64,000 nucleotides of DNA from assembly GCF_900103915.1 (NCBI RefSeq), contig NZ_FNIG01000003.1, forward strand, positions 350,893 to 414,892. The letters are read 5' to 3'. The position numbers and the translations under genes are program-made. Positions 51,830 through 60,609 of this stretch are shown here, piece by piece; position 1 is the stretch's first letter; each line of letters opens with the position of its first letter. This DNA is from Tenuibacillus multivorans. GTDB taxonomy: Bacteria; Bacillota; Bacilli; Bacillales; Alkalibacillaceae. The notes under the pieces are model-generated. The model ran no database searches. It saw nothing but the letters and a program-made list of their open reading frames with translations, and was not told the origin of the DNA.

Positions 51830-52684
51830 TTAAGTTGCTTCGTAAAACCCACGGCCTAAAACCTCTGATGAATCCATAACAATGACAAACGCTTCAGGAT
51901 CTGCTTCTTTAATCGTTCGTTTCAGCTTACCGATTTCCGTCTGATTGACAACACACATTAACACAGGACGATCTTGATCGGTAAATCCACCTTGTGCGGA
52001 AATTCGTGTTACACCGCGATCGACTTTTTCATAAATAGCTTGTTGGACTTTCCGGTGCATCCCGGATACAATAAGGGTTGCCTTCGATCGGTTAAACCCT
52101 GTTTGCACGAAGTCAATCGACTTACTCGTTATAAAAAGCGAAATTAAAGCAAATAATCCTAGTTCAATATCAAAGACTAAAATCGCTGTCAACACAATGA
52201 TGCCATCTATAATGGCTAAACTAGCACCTAATGATAAGTTAGAATATTTATAAATCATTTGAGCAATCAACGACGTTCCACCGGTTGATGCGTCACCTAA
52301 ATAGACAATTCCTAAGCCGACACCAACTCCGACGCCACCAAAAATAGCGGCTAATATCGGTTCCTCCGAAATCGGAGCCATATGACGCGTTAAATAAACA
52401 ATAAATGGTAAAATTATCGAGCCTGCAATTGATCTAAAGGTTGAAGCTCTTCCTAATAAGAAAAAGCCGACAAGTAGTACGGGCAGGTTAACACCCCAGA
52501 TGACATAGGCTGGCTCAAAACCAAACAATGCTTCAGTAATGGTACTAATACCACTAACGCCACCAGCCGCTATATAATTTGGTAATAAAAATCCATTATA
52601 GGCAAATGCAACAATTGCTGAACCTAATACAATATAAAGAATCTGCTGCCATACGGGGACTCGTCCATTATGTCTTGCTACCAT
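51830..52684 (-). CDS. YitT-family membrane protein (DUF161 + DUF2179), second paralogue
   Basis: A 284-aa paralogue of the protein at 7054-7908: hydrophobic helices with GFLLPNYIAAGGVSGISTIT and FGGVGVGVGLGIVYLGDAST, then a DUF2179 domain (KATLIVSGMHRKVQQAIYEK to IKEADPEAFVIVMDS). AGAAAGGAA precedes ATG. It is monocistronic. The transported or sensed substrate of the family is unknown. Confidence 0.88.
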   Translation of the reverse strand: MVARHNGRVPVWQQILYIVLGSAIVAFAYNGFLLPNYIAAGGVSGISTITEALFGFEPAYVIWGVNLPVLLVGFFLLGRASTFRSIAGSIILPFIVYLTRHMAPISEEPILAAIFGGVGVGVGLGIVYLGDASTGGTSLIAQMIYKYSNLSLGASLAIIDGIIVLTAILVFDIELGLFALISLFITSKSIDFVQTGFNRSKATLIVSGMHRKVQQAIYEKVDRGVTRISAQGGFTDQDRPVLMCVVNQTEIGKLKRTIKEADPEAFVIVMDSSEVLGRGFYEAT

Positions 52685-52843
52685 CTGTTATTCCTTCTTT
52701 CTGTCTATAAACTAAGCCGTGACGATTTTACCACTCTATCCTTCTTTTGTGAATAACAATAAATAAACGCTTTAATGTGCTAAAACCCCTTAAACCTCTC
52801 ATGATTTTTCTAATAAACATGTGCTCCCGAAGGCACACACTCA

Positions 52844-54070
52844 TTAATTTAAACTCATTTTCTCAATTCTTGATTTCACATAAACATTTTCAAATAAAAG
52901 AGTAAAGACTAGACCGACACCGGCATAAATAATCGCACCAACGTAGTCCGTCGCGAATAAAAACATAACTGACAAGATCGCGACCATTACCATCATCAGT
53001 AGTAAAATCAACTGATGAACGGCTTTTTTCCGAATTTTTGAAGTTACCGGATACAATTGAATCCAGTCAATTGTTTTATGGTGATTATAAATCGTAATAA
53101 ACTGAAAACCTGTCACAAACAGGAATAGTAGTGCAAAGACGATTTTTCCCCATAATAATGGTACCCAGAAGATAAAAAATATCGCCAGTCCCATTAATCG
53201 AAGGTACATGCCGAAGTAATCTCCGCTTCGGATAAACGTAATGAGATATAAGTAAATAAAGGTACTTTGTTGCTGGAATTTAATCGGATTGGTTGCCATT
53301 CGTACTAATGTGTGTCGTTTTTTTGGCTTATGTTTTAAATCTGGAACGTCTGTCGATAGATTCGCAATCCGGTAAAAGAATTGTAAACGTGCCTCCTCTT
53401 TTTCAATTAACACATCCCAAGGTAGGCTATATTTCTGATAAATATTCCAGTAATTAAGAAACGCTACACCAACAATTAATACCGCAGCAATAAAAGCTAA
53501 CAACAACTCATCATTCACTAAGAAAAAGACGAGCATGACATTAATGATCAGCCTAACGACAAGGTCTAGCTGATGCAATCTTGTATCACGCGTCTTTTCT
53601 AAAAACCAAACCGCGAGTAAATTACCGATTTTAATGACGATTAAACTTCCTAAAATCACAAATAAAAACTGAGGATCTATTTGGTTATAGATTTTTAAAT
53701 ATAAAGGTGAAAAAACAAATAAAAAAATCGCAAGCCAATAAGCCTGTGTTACCAAGCTATACGATATACTTTTACGAATATAAGGTGTTAACCGGTTCTC
53801 GACGCTGAGTAAAAATACCGTGTCTGCCTCTTTAAAAAAAGTCCTAACCGGGCTATGGGTTAACAATAATCCTAGAATAACAGCCATAATCCAATCAACT
53901 GGAAGCGTGTCAGGAACCTGTTCTAGCCACTGCTGATAAAAATAAGCACCAGCAGCCACAAAAAAGATTAAGGCAAAGGCTAAATGATCATTAAACATGA
54001 GGCGCAAATATCGACTCATCATCTTCACATGATGGCTAAAGCGCTCTTTCCATAATTGATTTGTATCCAT
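52844..54070 (-). CDS. ecsB: EcsB-type ABC transporter permease
   Basis: A 408-aa protein with two clusters of membrane helices and the EcsB pattern LRLMFNDHLAFALIFFVAAG and PVRTFFKEADTVFLLSVENR. EcsAB affects secretion, sporulation and competence and supports RasP-dependent regulated proteolysis in B. subtilis. It starts at the last base of ecsA (1-nt overlap). No ecsC follows; a weak hairpin (GTGTGC and GCACAT arms) lies downstream near 52815-52840. Confidence 0.92.
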   Translation of the reverse strand: MDTNQLWKERFSHHVKMMSRYLRLMFNDHLAFALIFFVAAGAYFYQQWLEQVPDTLPVDWIMAVILGLLLTHSPVRTFFKEADTVFLLSVENRLTPYIRKSISYSLVTQAYWLAIFLFVFSPLYLKIYNQIDPQFLFVILGSLIVIKIGNLLAVWFLEKTRDTRLHQLDLVVRLIINVMLVFFLVNDELLLAFIAAVLIVGVAFLNYWNIYQKYSLPWDVLIEKEEARLQFFYRIANLSTDVPDLKHKPKKRHTLVRMATNPIKFQQQSTFIYLYLITFIRSGDYFGMYLRLMGLAIFFIFWVPLLWGKIVFALLFLFVTGFQFITIYNHHKTIDWIQLYPVTSKIRKKAVHQLILLLMMVMVAILSVMFLFATDYVGAIIYAGVGLVFTLLFENVYVKSRIEKMSLN

Positions 54071-54807
54071 TACGCATCGTCCTTTGTCAATTGTACATAG
54101 ATATCATCTAAACTAGCCTGAGGCATATTGAATTCTTGTTGTAAGTCTTGTAGTGTTCCATTCGCTCGAATTTTTCCATCATGTAAGATAATAAATCGAT
54201 CACAATACCTTTCTGCGGTTGCTAAAATATGAGTCGACATGAGCACGCCTGCACCTTGCTTTTTCATTTCATTCATCGTATCGAGGTAAGACTGTATGCC
54301 AAGCGGGTCCAGTCCTACAAAAGGCTCGTCTACAATGTATAAGGATGGACGTACAAGAAAGGCACACATGATCATAACTTTTTGTCGCATCCCTTTGGAG
54401 AAATGAACCGGGAACCATTTACGTTTATTGTCTAAACGAAACTCTTTTAGTAAAAAATCCGTGCGCTCTTGATACGTCTTTTCTTCAATACCATAAGCCA
54501 TCGCGGTTAACCTTAAGTGTTCCTCTAAAGTTAACTCCTCATATAACATCGGCATTTCCGGTATGTAGGCAAATTCCCTCCGATAAGCTTCGAGGTCATC
54601 GGCAACCGTTCGTCCATTGATTCTTACTGTCCCCTTTTTTGGATTCATAAGCCCAATAATATGTTTAATCGTCGTACTCTTACCAGCACCATTTAAGCCG
54701 ATCATACCAACAACTTCCCCTTGTTTAACTTCAAAAGAAAGCCCATGTAAAACATTGTGTTGTGTATATCCTCCAACTAATTCATCAATTGATAACAATT
54801 CACTCAT
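54070..54807 (-). CDS. ecsA: EcsA ABC transporter ATP-binding protein
   Basis: A 245-aa ATPase: Walker A GLNGAGKST, Q-loop YIPEMPMLYEELT, signature-like FSKGMRQKVMI, Walker B LYIVDEPFVGLDP and MSTHILATAERYCDRF. The altered signature (SKGMRQ) is normal for EcsA. It is divergent from hit, as in B. subtilis. Confidence 0.95.
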   Translation of the reverse strand: MSELLSIDELVGGYTQHNVLHGLSFEVKQGEVVGMIGLNGAGKSTTIKHIIGLMNPKKGTVRINGRTVADDLEAYRREFAYIPEMPMLYEELTLEEHLRLTAMAYGIEEKTYQERTDFLLKEFRLDNKRKWFPVHFSKGMRQKVMIMCAFLVRPSLYIVDEPFVGLDPLGIQSYLDTMNEMKKQGAGVLMSTHILATAERYCDRFIILHDGKIRANGTLQDLQQEFNMPQASLDDIYVQLTKDDA

Positions 54808-54950
54808 TCTATCCCTCTTTTCTTTCTAACCTTACTTTTATCTTACCAAAAAAGTGGTTAGATTTAATAGAAATGACGTATTCTTCTGTTATTCGACACA
54901 TCATTACGTTAAAATAAATGGTAAGAATATGCACAAGGAGGACCTATATT

Positions 54951-55367
54951 ATGTCAGATTGTATTTTTTGCAAAATTATTGATGGCGAAATTCCTTCAGC
55001 TAAAATTTATGAGGACCAGCATGTCTATGCCTTCTTAGATATTAGTCAGGTGACAGAAGGACATACGTTAGTCATTCCTAAGAAGCATAGGCAAGATTTA
55101 TTTGACATGGACGAAGATACAGCGGCGAATTTATTTAAAGCTGTCCCAAAAGTTGCAAACGCCATTAAAGCAGCCTATGAGCCAAAGGGTATGAACTTAT
55201 TAAACAACAATGGCTCCTTTGCTGATCAAAGCGTGTTTCATATTCACTTGCACTTAATACCACGTTATGATGAAAACGATGGTTACAAATCTCAATGGAA
55301 TGTCAGTGAACAACCATCAACTGAACAATTACAAGAAATTGCTAGTCGAATTACACAGCATATCTAA
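54951..55367 (+). CDS. hit: HIT-family nucleotide phosphoramidase-type protein
   Basis: A 138-aa HinT-like protein that hydrolyses adenosine phosphoramidates: CIFCKIIDGEIPS with the Zn-type Cys pair, the catalytic HIT motif QSVFHIHLHLIPRY, and LLNNNGSFADQ. ATG 54951 follows AAGGAGGA; the longer ORF from 54918 lacks a site. Next to ecsA, as in B. subtilis. Confidence 0.95.
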   Translation: MSDCIFCKIIDGEIPSAKIYEDQHVYAFLDISQVTEGHTLVIPKKHRQDLFDMDEDTAANLFKAVPKVANAIKAAYEPKGMNLLNNNGSFADQSVFHIHLHLIPRYDENDGYKSQWNVSEQPSTEQLQEIASRITQHI

Positions 55368-55462
55368 TGCTTAATAATATATCGTTTTCCATTACAATTC
55401 GCACTAAACATTATGTAGAAAAACGGTTATAATAACAGTATGGATGAAAGGAGTCGATTTTA

Positions 55463-55837
55463 ATGGCAAACGGTAAATCATTAATGCTTGGCGTTCTTTT
55501 TGGAAGTGTGGTTGGTGCATCTGTATCTTTATTAACGACACCAAGCTCTGGGGAAGAGCTTCGTTCTAAGGTAAAAGATCAAAGTACCCGCTTACGAGAT
55601 TTGGCTCAGCAAATCCGTGAAGATGGATTAGATTTAAAAAATCAACTGTTCAAAACTTCCAAAGAAGGCGCGGCATTATTAAAAGACATATCACAGGATA
55701 TTCAAACGTCAATTGAAAGCTGGAAAGAAACAATTGAACCGCATCAAGAAAACCTACAAGAACACTTACAACAAATCGAAGAAAGCATTAAAGAACTAGA
55801 AGACAAAATGCAAGATAATCCAAAACAAGAAGCTTAA
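55463..55837 (+). CDS. yhaH: YtxH-domain protein YhaH
   Basis: A 124-aa protein with one N-terminal membrane helix (SLMLGVLFGSVVGASVSLLT), the YtxH motif TTPSSGEELRSKVKDQ, and a long coiled-coil tail rich in Gln, Glu and Lys. Position between hit and hpr/scoC matches yhaH of B. subtilis. GAAAGGAG precedes the ATG. Confidence 0.87.
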   Translation: MANGKSLMLGVLFGSVVGASVSLLTTPSSGEELRSKVKDQSTRLRDLAQQIREDGLDLKNQLFKTSKEGAALLKDISQDIQTSIESWKETIEPHQENLQEHLQQIEESIKELEDKMQDNPKQEA

Positions 55838-55844
55838 ATCAAAT

Positions 55845-55878
55845 CTCGGTTGTTTATATTTAACAACCGGGTTTTTTT
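55845..55878 (+). terminator. Terminator of yhaH
   Basis: Stem TCTCGGTTGTT/AACAACCGGG-type pairing (8 perfect bp plus two flanking pairs) followed by TTTTTTT. Confidence 0.88.
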
Positions 55879-55926
55879 ATGATTCTTATTCCAAGCTGTC
55901 ACACTCTAATTAAGCTAAATTTAAAA

Positions 55927-56125
55927 CTAGGATTTTCTCTTAATTGAACTTCTCTTTTAAAAATTAGGAAATTCTCCATTGAGGTTGAGAGCTTTCTACT
56001 TAGATTGAGAACTTCTCTCCCGGTATTAAGAACTTTTCTGCTGAAATTGGGAAATCCCCTGGGATTGAGAACTTTTCTGCTTAGAATAAGAAGTTTAACT
56101 GTAGGTATCGAAATTTTATTCAGAA
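55927..56125. repeat. Degenerate ~21-bp tandem array, TTGAGAACTTCTC family
   Basis: Ten units start at about 55927, 55944, 55964, 55985, 56005, 56026, 56047, 56065, 56087 and 56108 (steps 17, 20, 21, 20, 21, 21, 18, 22, 21). Cores are variants of TTGAGAACTTCTC (TTAGGAAATTCTC, TTGAGAGCTTTCT, TTAAGAACTTTTC, TTGGGAAATCCCC, TTGAGAACTTTTC). ORFs across it on both strands consist of seven-residue repeats such as SRKVLN and lack ribosome-binding sites. It fills the gap between the yhaH terminator and the opuAC terminator. Confidence 0.85.
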
Positions 56126-56138
56126 AATTATACAATAT

Positions 56139-56177
56139 AAAAAACCTATTGGTGAAAATCTCACCAATAGGTTTTTT
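56139..56177. terminator. Terminator of the opuA operon
   Basis: A perfect 15-bp stem AAAACCTATTGGTGA/TCACCAATAGGTTTT with a 5-nt loop and T runs on both strands, 3 nt after the last opuAC stop. Confidence 0.92.
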
Positions 56178-56179
56178 GA

Positions 56180-57127
56180 TTATTCTGCGGGCTCTAAGTC
56201 CTCAATGGATTCAAGATCCACATATTCTGGAACGACTATACCAATTTTCGCTCCTTGTAGATTAGGACCTAAATCCACAACATCATCTTTAACTTTTTGA
56301 TAGAAATCATTATGTGTTAATGGTAACCAGGCTGCTATTGTTGCATCAACATCACCATTGCCGACAGCTTCAAAAACAGCTGCTACATCAACTGGTGTTA
56401 CCGTCACATCAAACCCTTTTTGACTCATTGCCTCAGCCAGAACACTTGATGAAGCACGTTCTGAATCCCAAGGTGTGGATGCAAGTTCTACTTCGACACC
56501 ATCTACATCTTCTACACCTTCGAGCCATTGTGAGACCTTCTCTTGATTATCCTCTACCCAACGTTTGGCCACTTCATCGATATCGTCTCCGGTCTCTTTG
56601 GATTCATACATAATAGACTCCATATCTTCTACGTCCCATTCAAACTGATCAATCAGCTTATAGGCATTCGGTTTATCCTCTTTCAGGCCTTGACGAGCAA
56701 GGGATTGAATATTTTCAGCCTCACCGTAAACACCTTTAGGGTCATCCAGATATTTTAGGTCTGGATATTTAGCAAATTTCCAATGTGGGTTCCAACCTGT
56801 AACAATAATTGGTTCTTCATTTGAAATTGCCTCGTCTAGCGCGGTAACCATAGCAGCAGTTGATGATTGCTCAAGCTGCCAACCATTCAAATTCTCATAC
56901 TCTTCAATAGCTTTTTCTGTCGTTACTGTAATACCAGCACCTGGTTCAATACCCGTAATGGTATATTCAACTTCTTCGCTATAGTTAATAGCTTCATCTG
57001 AACCATTTGTTTCATTGTTTGAATCTGTATTCTCTTCGTTGTTTTCTTCACCACTACCACAACCTGCTACTAGTAACAGCGCGGTTAAAGTGATAACGAA
57101 TAAATTTTTCTTTGTAAAAAGATTCAT
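56180..57127 (-). CDS. opuAC: Glycine betaine-binding lipoprotein, B. subtilis OpuAC lobe order (B-A)
   Basis: A 315-aa lipoprotein (VAGC, Cys23) with a short Glu/Asn linker. Lobe B comes first (TITGIEPGAG at about 55, VTGWNPHWKFAKY with the ligand-binding Trp residues, ending SQWLEGVED near 206). Lobe A follows (VEVELASTPWDSERASS, IAAWLPLTHNDFY, GAKIGIVVPEYVDLESIEDL). This is the order of B. subtilis OpuAC. It is the fourth gene of the operon, 28 nt after a homologue with the two lobes in reverse order. The ribosome-binding site (AGGGAG) is about 15 nt from ATG, so expression may be weaker. Confidence 0.93.
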   Translation of the reverse strand: MNLFTKKNLFVITLTALLLVAGCGSGEENNEENTDSNNETNGSDEAINYSEEVEYTITGIEPGAGITVTTEKAIEEYENLNGWQLEQSSTAAMVTALDEAISNEEPIIVTGWNPHWKFAKYPDLKYLDDPKGVYGEAENIQSLARQGLKEDKPNAYKLIDQFEWDVEDMESIMYESKETGDDIDEVAKRWVEDNQEKVSQWLEGVEDVDGVEVELASTPWDSERASSSVLAEAMSQKGFDVTVTPVDVAAVFEAVGNGDVDATIAAWLPLTHNDFYQKVKDDVVDLGPNLQGAKIGIVVPEYVDLESIEDLEPAE

Positions 57128-57155
57128 AAAGTCATTTTCAGCTCCCTGAATGTAA

Positions 57156-58154
57156 TTACTCTACACCTTCAGTCCACTTAGAAACTTTATCTTGGTTTTC
57201 TTCTACCCAAGCTGCTGCAGCTTCTGCTGGGTCAGCACCGTTTTGAATTTCTAACATAACTTCTTCCATATCTGCAGATTCCCAGCTGAACTGATCTAAT
57301 ATTTTGTATGCATTTGGTAGATCTTCTTCTAGACCTTGGCGAGCCATTGTTTTAATAACTTCTGCTTCACCGAATGATTTTTCAGGATCTTCTAGATATT
57401 TAAGATCATATTCAGCGAATTTCCAGTGAGGTGTCCAACCTGTTACAACGATTGGTTCCTCATTATCAATCGCTTCACCAAGTGCGGTTGCCATTGCACC
57501 ACTAGATGAAGTTTCAACTTGCCAACCTTCAAGTGCAGGATAAGTTTCTACAGCACTCTCAGCAGCTTTTACAACACCAGCACCTGGTTCAATTCCTGTA
57601 ATTTTCTGATCTAGGTCTTCTGCATAATTTGATAGGTCTGAGATACTAGTTACATCTTCCATATAAGTCGGAACAACTAAACCAATTTTAGCTCCTGTTA
57701 GGTTTTCACCTAAGTCAACTAATTGGTCTTTGTATTCCGCATGTAAGTCACCGTGAGTCGCTGGTAACCACGCAGCTACCATCGCATCAGCATCGCCACT
57801 TGCAACGGATTGCCACATAACTGCATTATCAATTGGTGTTACGGTAACGTCATAGCCTAGATTTTTTAATACTTGACCTACAACGTTTGTTGAAGCAACC
57901 TCAGAATCCCATTCAACATAAACTAATTCAATTTCTTTACCCTCACCTACTTGAGCGTTCTCTTCTTCACTACTTCCTTCAGAATCAGATTCAGATTCTT
58001 CACCGTTGCTTCCTTCAGCGTTTTCTTGTTGCTCTTCACCATTGTTAGAATCTTCACCGTCAGTTCCTTCTTCAGAATCACTGCCACAAGCAGCGAGAAC
58101 TAATACTAAGGCTAACATGGCTACTAAGCCTAGTGATTTTAACATTTTAGACAT
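57156..58154 (-). CDS. opuAC: Glycine betaine-binding lipoprotein, permuted lobe order (A-B)
   Basis: A 332-aa lipoprotein (LAAC, Cys23) with an unusually long acidic Ser/Glu/Asn/Gly linker (about 24-72). Lobe A is first (IELVYVEWDSEVASTN, VAAWLPATHGD, GAKIGLVVPTYM, about 74-165). Lobe B is second (KITGIEPGAG at 184, VTGWTPHWKFAEY, ending SKWTEGVE). Trp residues of the betaine box are kept in both lobes. Compared with the downstream gene and B. subtilis OpuAC this is a circular permutation. It follows opuAB by 63 nt. The acidic linker fits a salt-exposed cell surface. Confidence 0.93.
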   Translation of the reverse strand: MSKMLKSLGLVAMLALVLVLAACGSDSEEGTDGEDSNNGEEQQENAEGSNGEESESDSEGSSEEENAQVGEGKEIELVYVEWDSEVASTNVVGQVLKNLGYDVTVTPIDNAVMWQSVASGDADAMVAAWLPATHGDLHAEYKDQLVDLGENLTGAKIGLVVPTYMEDVTSISDLSNYAEDLDQKITGIEPGAGVVKAAESAVETYPALEGWQVETSSSGAMATALGEAIDNEEPIVVTGWTPHWKFAEYDLKYLEDPEKSFGEAEVIKTMARQGLEEDLPNAYKILDQFSWESADMEEVMLEIQNGADPAEAAAAWVEENQDKVSKWTEGVE

Positions 58155-58217
58155 GCTTGATACTCCCCTTTATTTAAAAATTAATTTATGGTAACTCCAA
58201 TTACTTGGAGATATACC

Positions 58218-59114
58218 CTAGGATTTTTCTTTATTAATATTCTGTGTAATTCGGTCCATGATAATCGCTAAAATAACGATTGATAAACCGGCAACAAATC
58301 CAGTACCTGCACTAGCACGTTGTAACGCAGATAATACGTCACGTCCAAGTCCTGGTGCACCGATCATGGATGCAATAACAACCATCGATAGTGACAACAT
58401 TACGGTTTGGTTAACACCAGCCATAATGGTTGTTTTGGCCATTGGTAATTCTACTTTAAATAGCTTTTGACTACCTGTTGTACCAAAAGCATCAGATGCC
58501 TCCACTAATTCCTTAGATACCTGTCGAATACCTAAATTCGTAAAACGAACGACAGGTGGTGTTGCGAAAATGAATGACGCGAAAACACCTGGAACCATAC
58601 CAATTCCGAAAAACACAACAGCCGGAATCAAGTATACGAAAGCCGGCATCGTCTGCATAAAGTCTAAAATAGGTTTAATAATAGCTTCAGCCCATTTACT
58701 TTTAGACATTAAAATACCAACAGGAATACCTACAATGACGGAAATTAAACTGGCCACCAATACTAATGTAAAAGTAGACATTAACTGTTCCCATAACTGT
58801 TGATTATATATAAACAATAACCCAACGAGTGTAAATGAAGGTAATCCAAATTTTTTACCTGATAAGAAGAATGCAATAATCACAGTAATAACGATAACAA
58901 TTGATGGGGGGATGTCTGCAAGTAACTCAGCAAATTTCTCAAGCTGATCCCCAAAATCTTCTTTTATTGGATCAAAGAACCAACTAAATGTATCTGTTGT
59001 CCATTTAACTGCTTCATCTACCCAGTCTGCTACTGGTATTTGTTTATTAAAAAATTCTTTTATATCGGTAAAAATACTTAGAAATGTTAGTTTAGAAAAT
59101 ATATCAAGCATCAT
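58218..59114 (-). CDS. opuAB: Glycine betaine/proline ABC transporter permease
   Basis: A 298-aa permease. An N-terminal amphipathic segment (PVADWVDEAVKWTTDTFSWF), typical of OpuAB/ProW, precedes about seven helices and the conserved loop QVSKELVEASDAFGTTGSQK, then MIGAPGLGRDVLSAL. It overlaps opuAA by 11 nt; two ATG codons lie in tandem after GAGGTG. Confidence 0.94.
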   Translation of the reverse strand: MMLDIFSKLTFLSIFTDIKEFFNKQIPVADWVDEAVKWTTDTFSWFFDPIKEDFGDQLEKFAELLADIPPSIVIVITVIIAFFLSGKKFGLPSFTLVGLLFIYNQQLWEQLMSTFTLVLVASLISVIVGIPVGILMSKSKWAEAIIKPILDFMQTMPAFVYLIPAVVFFGIGMVPGVFASFIFATPPVVRFTNLGIRQVSKELVEASDAFGTTGSQKLFKVELPMAKTTIMAGVNQTVMLSLSMVVIASMIGAPGLGRDVLSALQRASAGTGFVAGLSIVILAIIMDRITQNINKEKS

Positions 59115-60309
59115 CTCCGTTCACCTCATTTCCATTTCCGTTAGCCAATGCTGCAATCAACGATCCACGTACAATAATACCTCGAAGTTTGCCTTCTTCA
59201 ACAACGGCAACTGGTACTTGTGAATCATGAATAATTTCAAATATATCATGCACAGGAGTATCCTTCTCTACTGTCGGCATGTCGGTACGTATGATGCCAT
59301 GGAAATCTTTTTGCTCTTGTTTTCTAGCTGCGGAAACATCATCTGCTGTGACGTATCCTTTTAGATTACGCGCACGATCAATGACGTACATGTTTGATAA
59401 CCCTTGTTCACGAATGCGCTCTAAAGCTACTCGTGGACCGTGCTTATCAACATCAACCGTTTCAGGACGTTTCATAATATTCTCAGCTGTTAATACTTTA
59501 GAACGATCAACATCTTCTACGAATTTTTCAACATAATCGTTAGCTGGGTTCATTAAAATTTCTTCAGGAGAACCAATTTGAACAATCGAACCATCCTTCA
59601 TTAACGCAATACGATCACCGATTCTTAAAGCCTCGTCTAGATCGTGCGTAATAAAGATAATCGTTTTTCTCATTTTCTCTTGGAGATCCATCAGCTCATC
59701 CTGCATATCTTTACGAATTAATGGGTCTAATGCTGAGAATGCCTCATCCATCAATAAAACCTCAGGGTCATTCGCAAGCGCACGGGCTAAGCCAACACGT
59801 TGCTGCATACCACCCGATAATTGACTAGGATATTGCTCAACAAAGCTTCCGAGACCAACTAATTCTAAGGCCTCTTTTGCTTTTTCAGATCGTTCTTGTT
59901 TGTCTGTCCCTTGTACTTCCAAACCGAACTCTGTGTTTTGAAGTACCGATCTAAAAGGAAAAAGGGCGAACTTCTGAAAAACCATACTCATTTTTTCACG
60001 ACGGATTTTTCTAAGGTCGTCTTTCCCCATAGTCGCTAAGTTTTCACCATCAACCTCGACGTCACCTTCAGTTGGTTCTATTAACCTGTTTAGTAAACGT
60101 ACTAAAGTCGATTTACCACTTCCAGATAACCCCATGATAACGAAAACTTCACCTTCTTCTACTTCAAAACTTGCACGGTTGACACCTACCGTACTACCTG
60201 TTTTTTCTAGGATTTCTTCTTTTGATAATCCTTTGTCTAATAATTTTTGTGCCTCTTTTGTCCTTTTGCCAAAAATCTTCGATAGATTATGAACCTTAAT
60301 GACTGGCAC
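59104..60309 (-). CDS. opuAA: Glycine betaine ABC transporter ATP-binding protein
   Basis: A 401-aa ATPase with Walker A GLSGSGKST, Q-loop VFQKFALFPFRS, signature LSGGMQQRVGLA, Walker B VLLMDEAFSALDP, and two C-terminal CBS domains (ITAENIMKRP-like region to GIIVRGSLIAAL) that sense ionic strength in OpuA-type transporters. First gene of opuAA-AB-AC-AC; GTG/ATG start after AGGTGG. It imports the compatible solute glycine betaine under salt stress. Confidence 0.95.
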   Translation of the reverse strand: MPVIKVHNLSKIFGKRTKEAQKLLDKGLSKEEILEKTGSTVGVNRASFEVEEGEVFVIMGLSGSGKSTLVRLLNRLIEPTEGDVEVDGENLATMGKDDLRKIRREKMSMVFQKFALFPFRSVLQNTEFGLEVQGTDKQERSEKAKEALELVGLGSFVEQYPSQLSGGMQQRVGLARALANDPEVLLMDEAFSALDPLIRKDMQDELMDLQEKMRKTIIFITHDLDEALRIGDRIALMKDGSIVQIGSPEEILMNPANDYVEKFVEDVDRSKVLTAENIMKRPETVDVDKHGPRVALERIREQGLSNMYVIDRARNLKGYVTADDVSAARKQEQKDFHGIIRTDMPTVEKDTPVHDIFEIIHDSQVPVAVVEEGKLRGIIVRGSLIAALANGNGNEVNGDDA

Positions 60310-60393
60310 GTTATTCCACCTCTCTCATTCTTCCAACTTTTTCTAGTGCTTTATAACTATTTTATAAACGTCCTAAAATAAATCACTTGTATT

Positions 60394-60422
60394 ACTATAT
60401 AAGTTTATTGCATAAATTTCAA
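60394..60422 (-). promoter_or_regulatory. Sigma-A promoter of the opuA operon
   Basis: On the minus strand TTGAAA and TATAGT are 17 nt apart, about 85 nt before opuAA. An inverted repeat lies just upstream. Confidence 0.65.
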
Positions 60423-60442
60423 ACGTAAAAATCTATTAAATC

Positions 60443-60479
60443 AGTTTGTATAGTCCATACAGTTCAATCTTTACAAACT
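60443..60479. promoter_or_regulatory. Candidate operator between opuA and the GbsR-type gene
   Basis: AGTTTGTA (60443-60450) and TACAAACT (60472-60479) form an 8-bp inverted repeat with a 21-nt centre. It lies upstream of the opuA -35 box and of the start of the divergent regulator gene, so it is a reasonable binding site for that regulator. Not a published motif that I can confirm. Confidence 0.4.
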
Positions 60480-60609
60480 TGAGATTGAAAATGACGGCTT
60501 TTACTCATTATAGCTCCGTATAACACCGGTACATCAAATTTTTATTTTTTCTTAAAGTAAGATAAGGTATTTATGTAGTTCCTAACAAGGAGGCTTATCT
60601 ATTTCAAAC

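Noticed and set aside
52685..52843. Searched for a gene or regulatory RNA between the second YitT gene and ecsB
   Set aside because: Only a weak hairpin near 52815-52840 is present; no ORF or structured element is convincing.
55899..56265. ORFs of 78 and 86 codons across the 56-kb repeat
   Set aside because: Same reason: repeat-derived seven-residue periodicity, no ribosome-binding site; one also overlaps the opuAC terminator and gene end.
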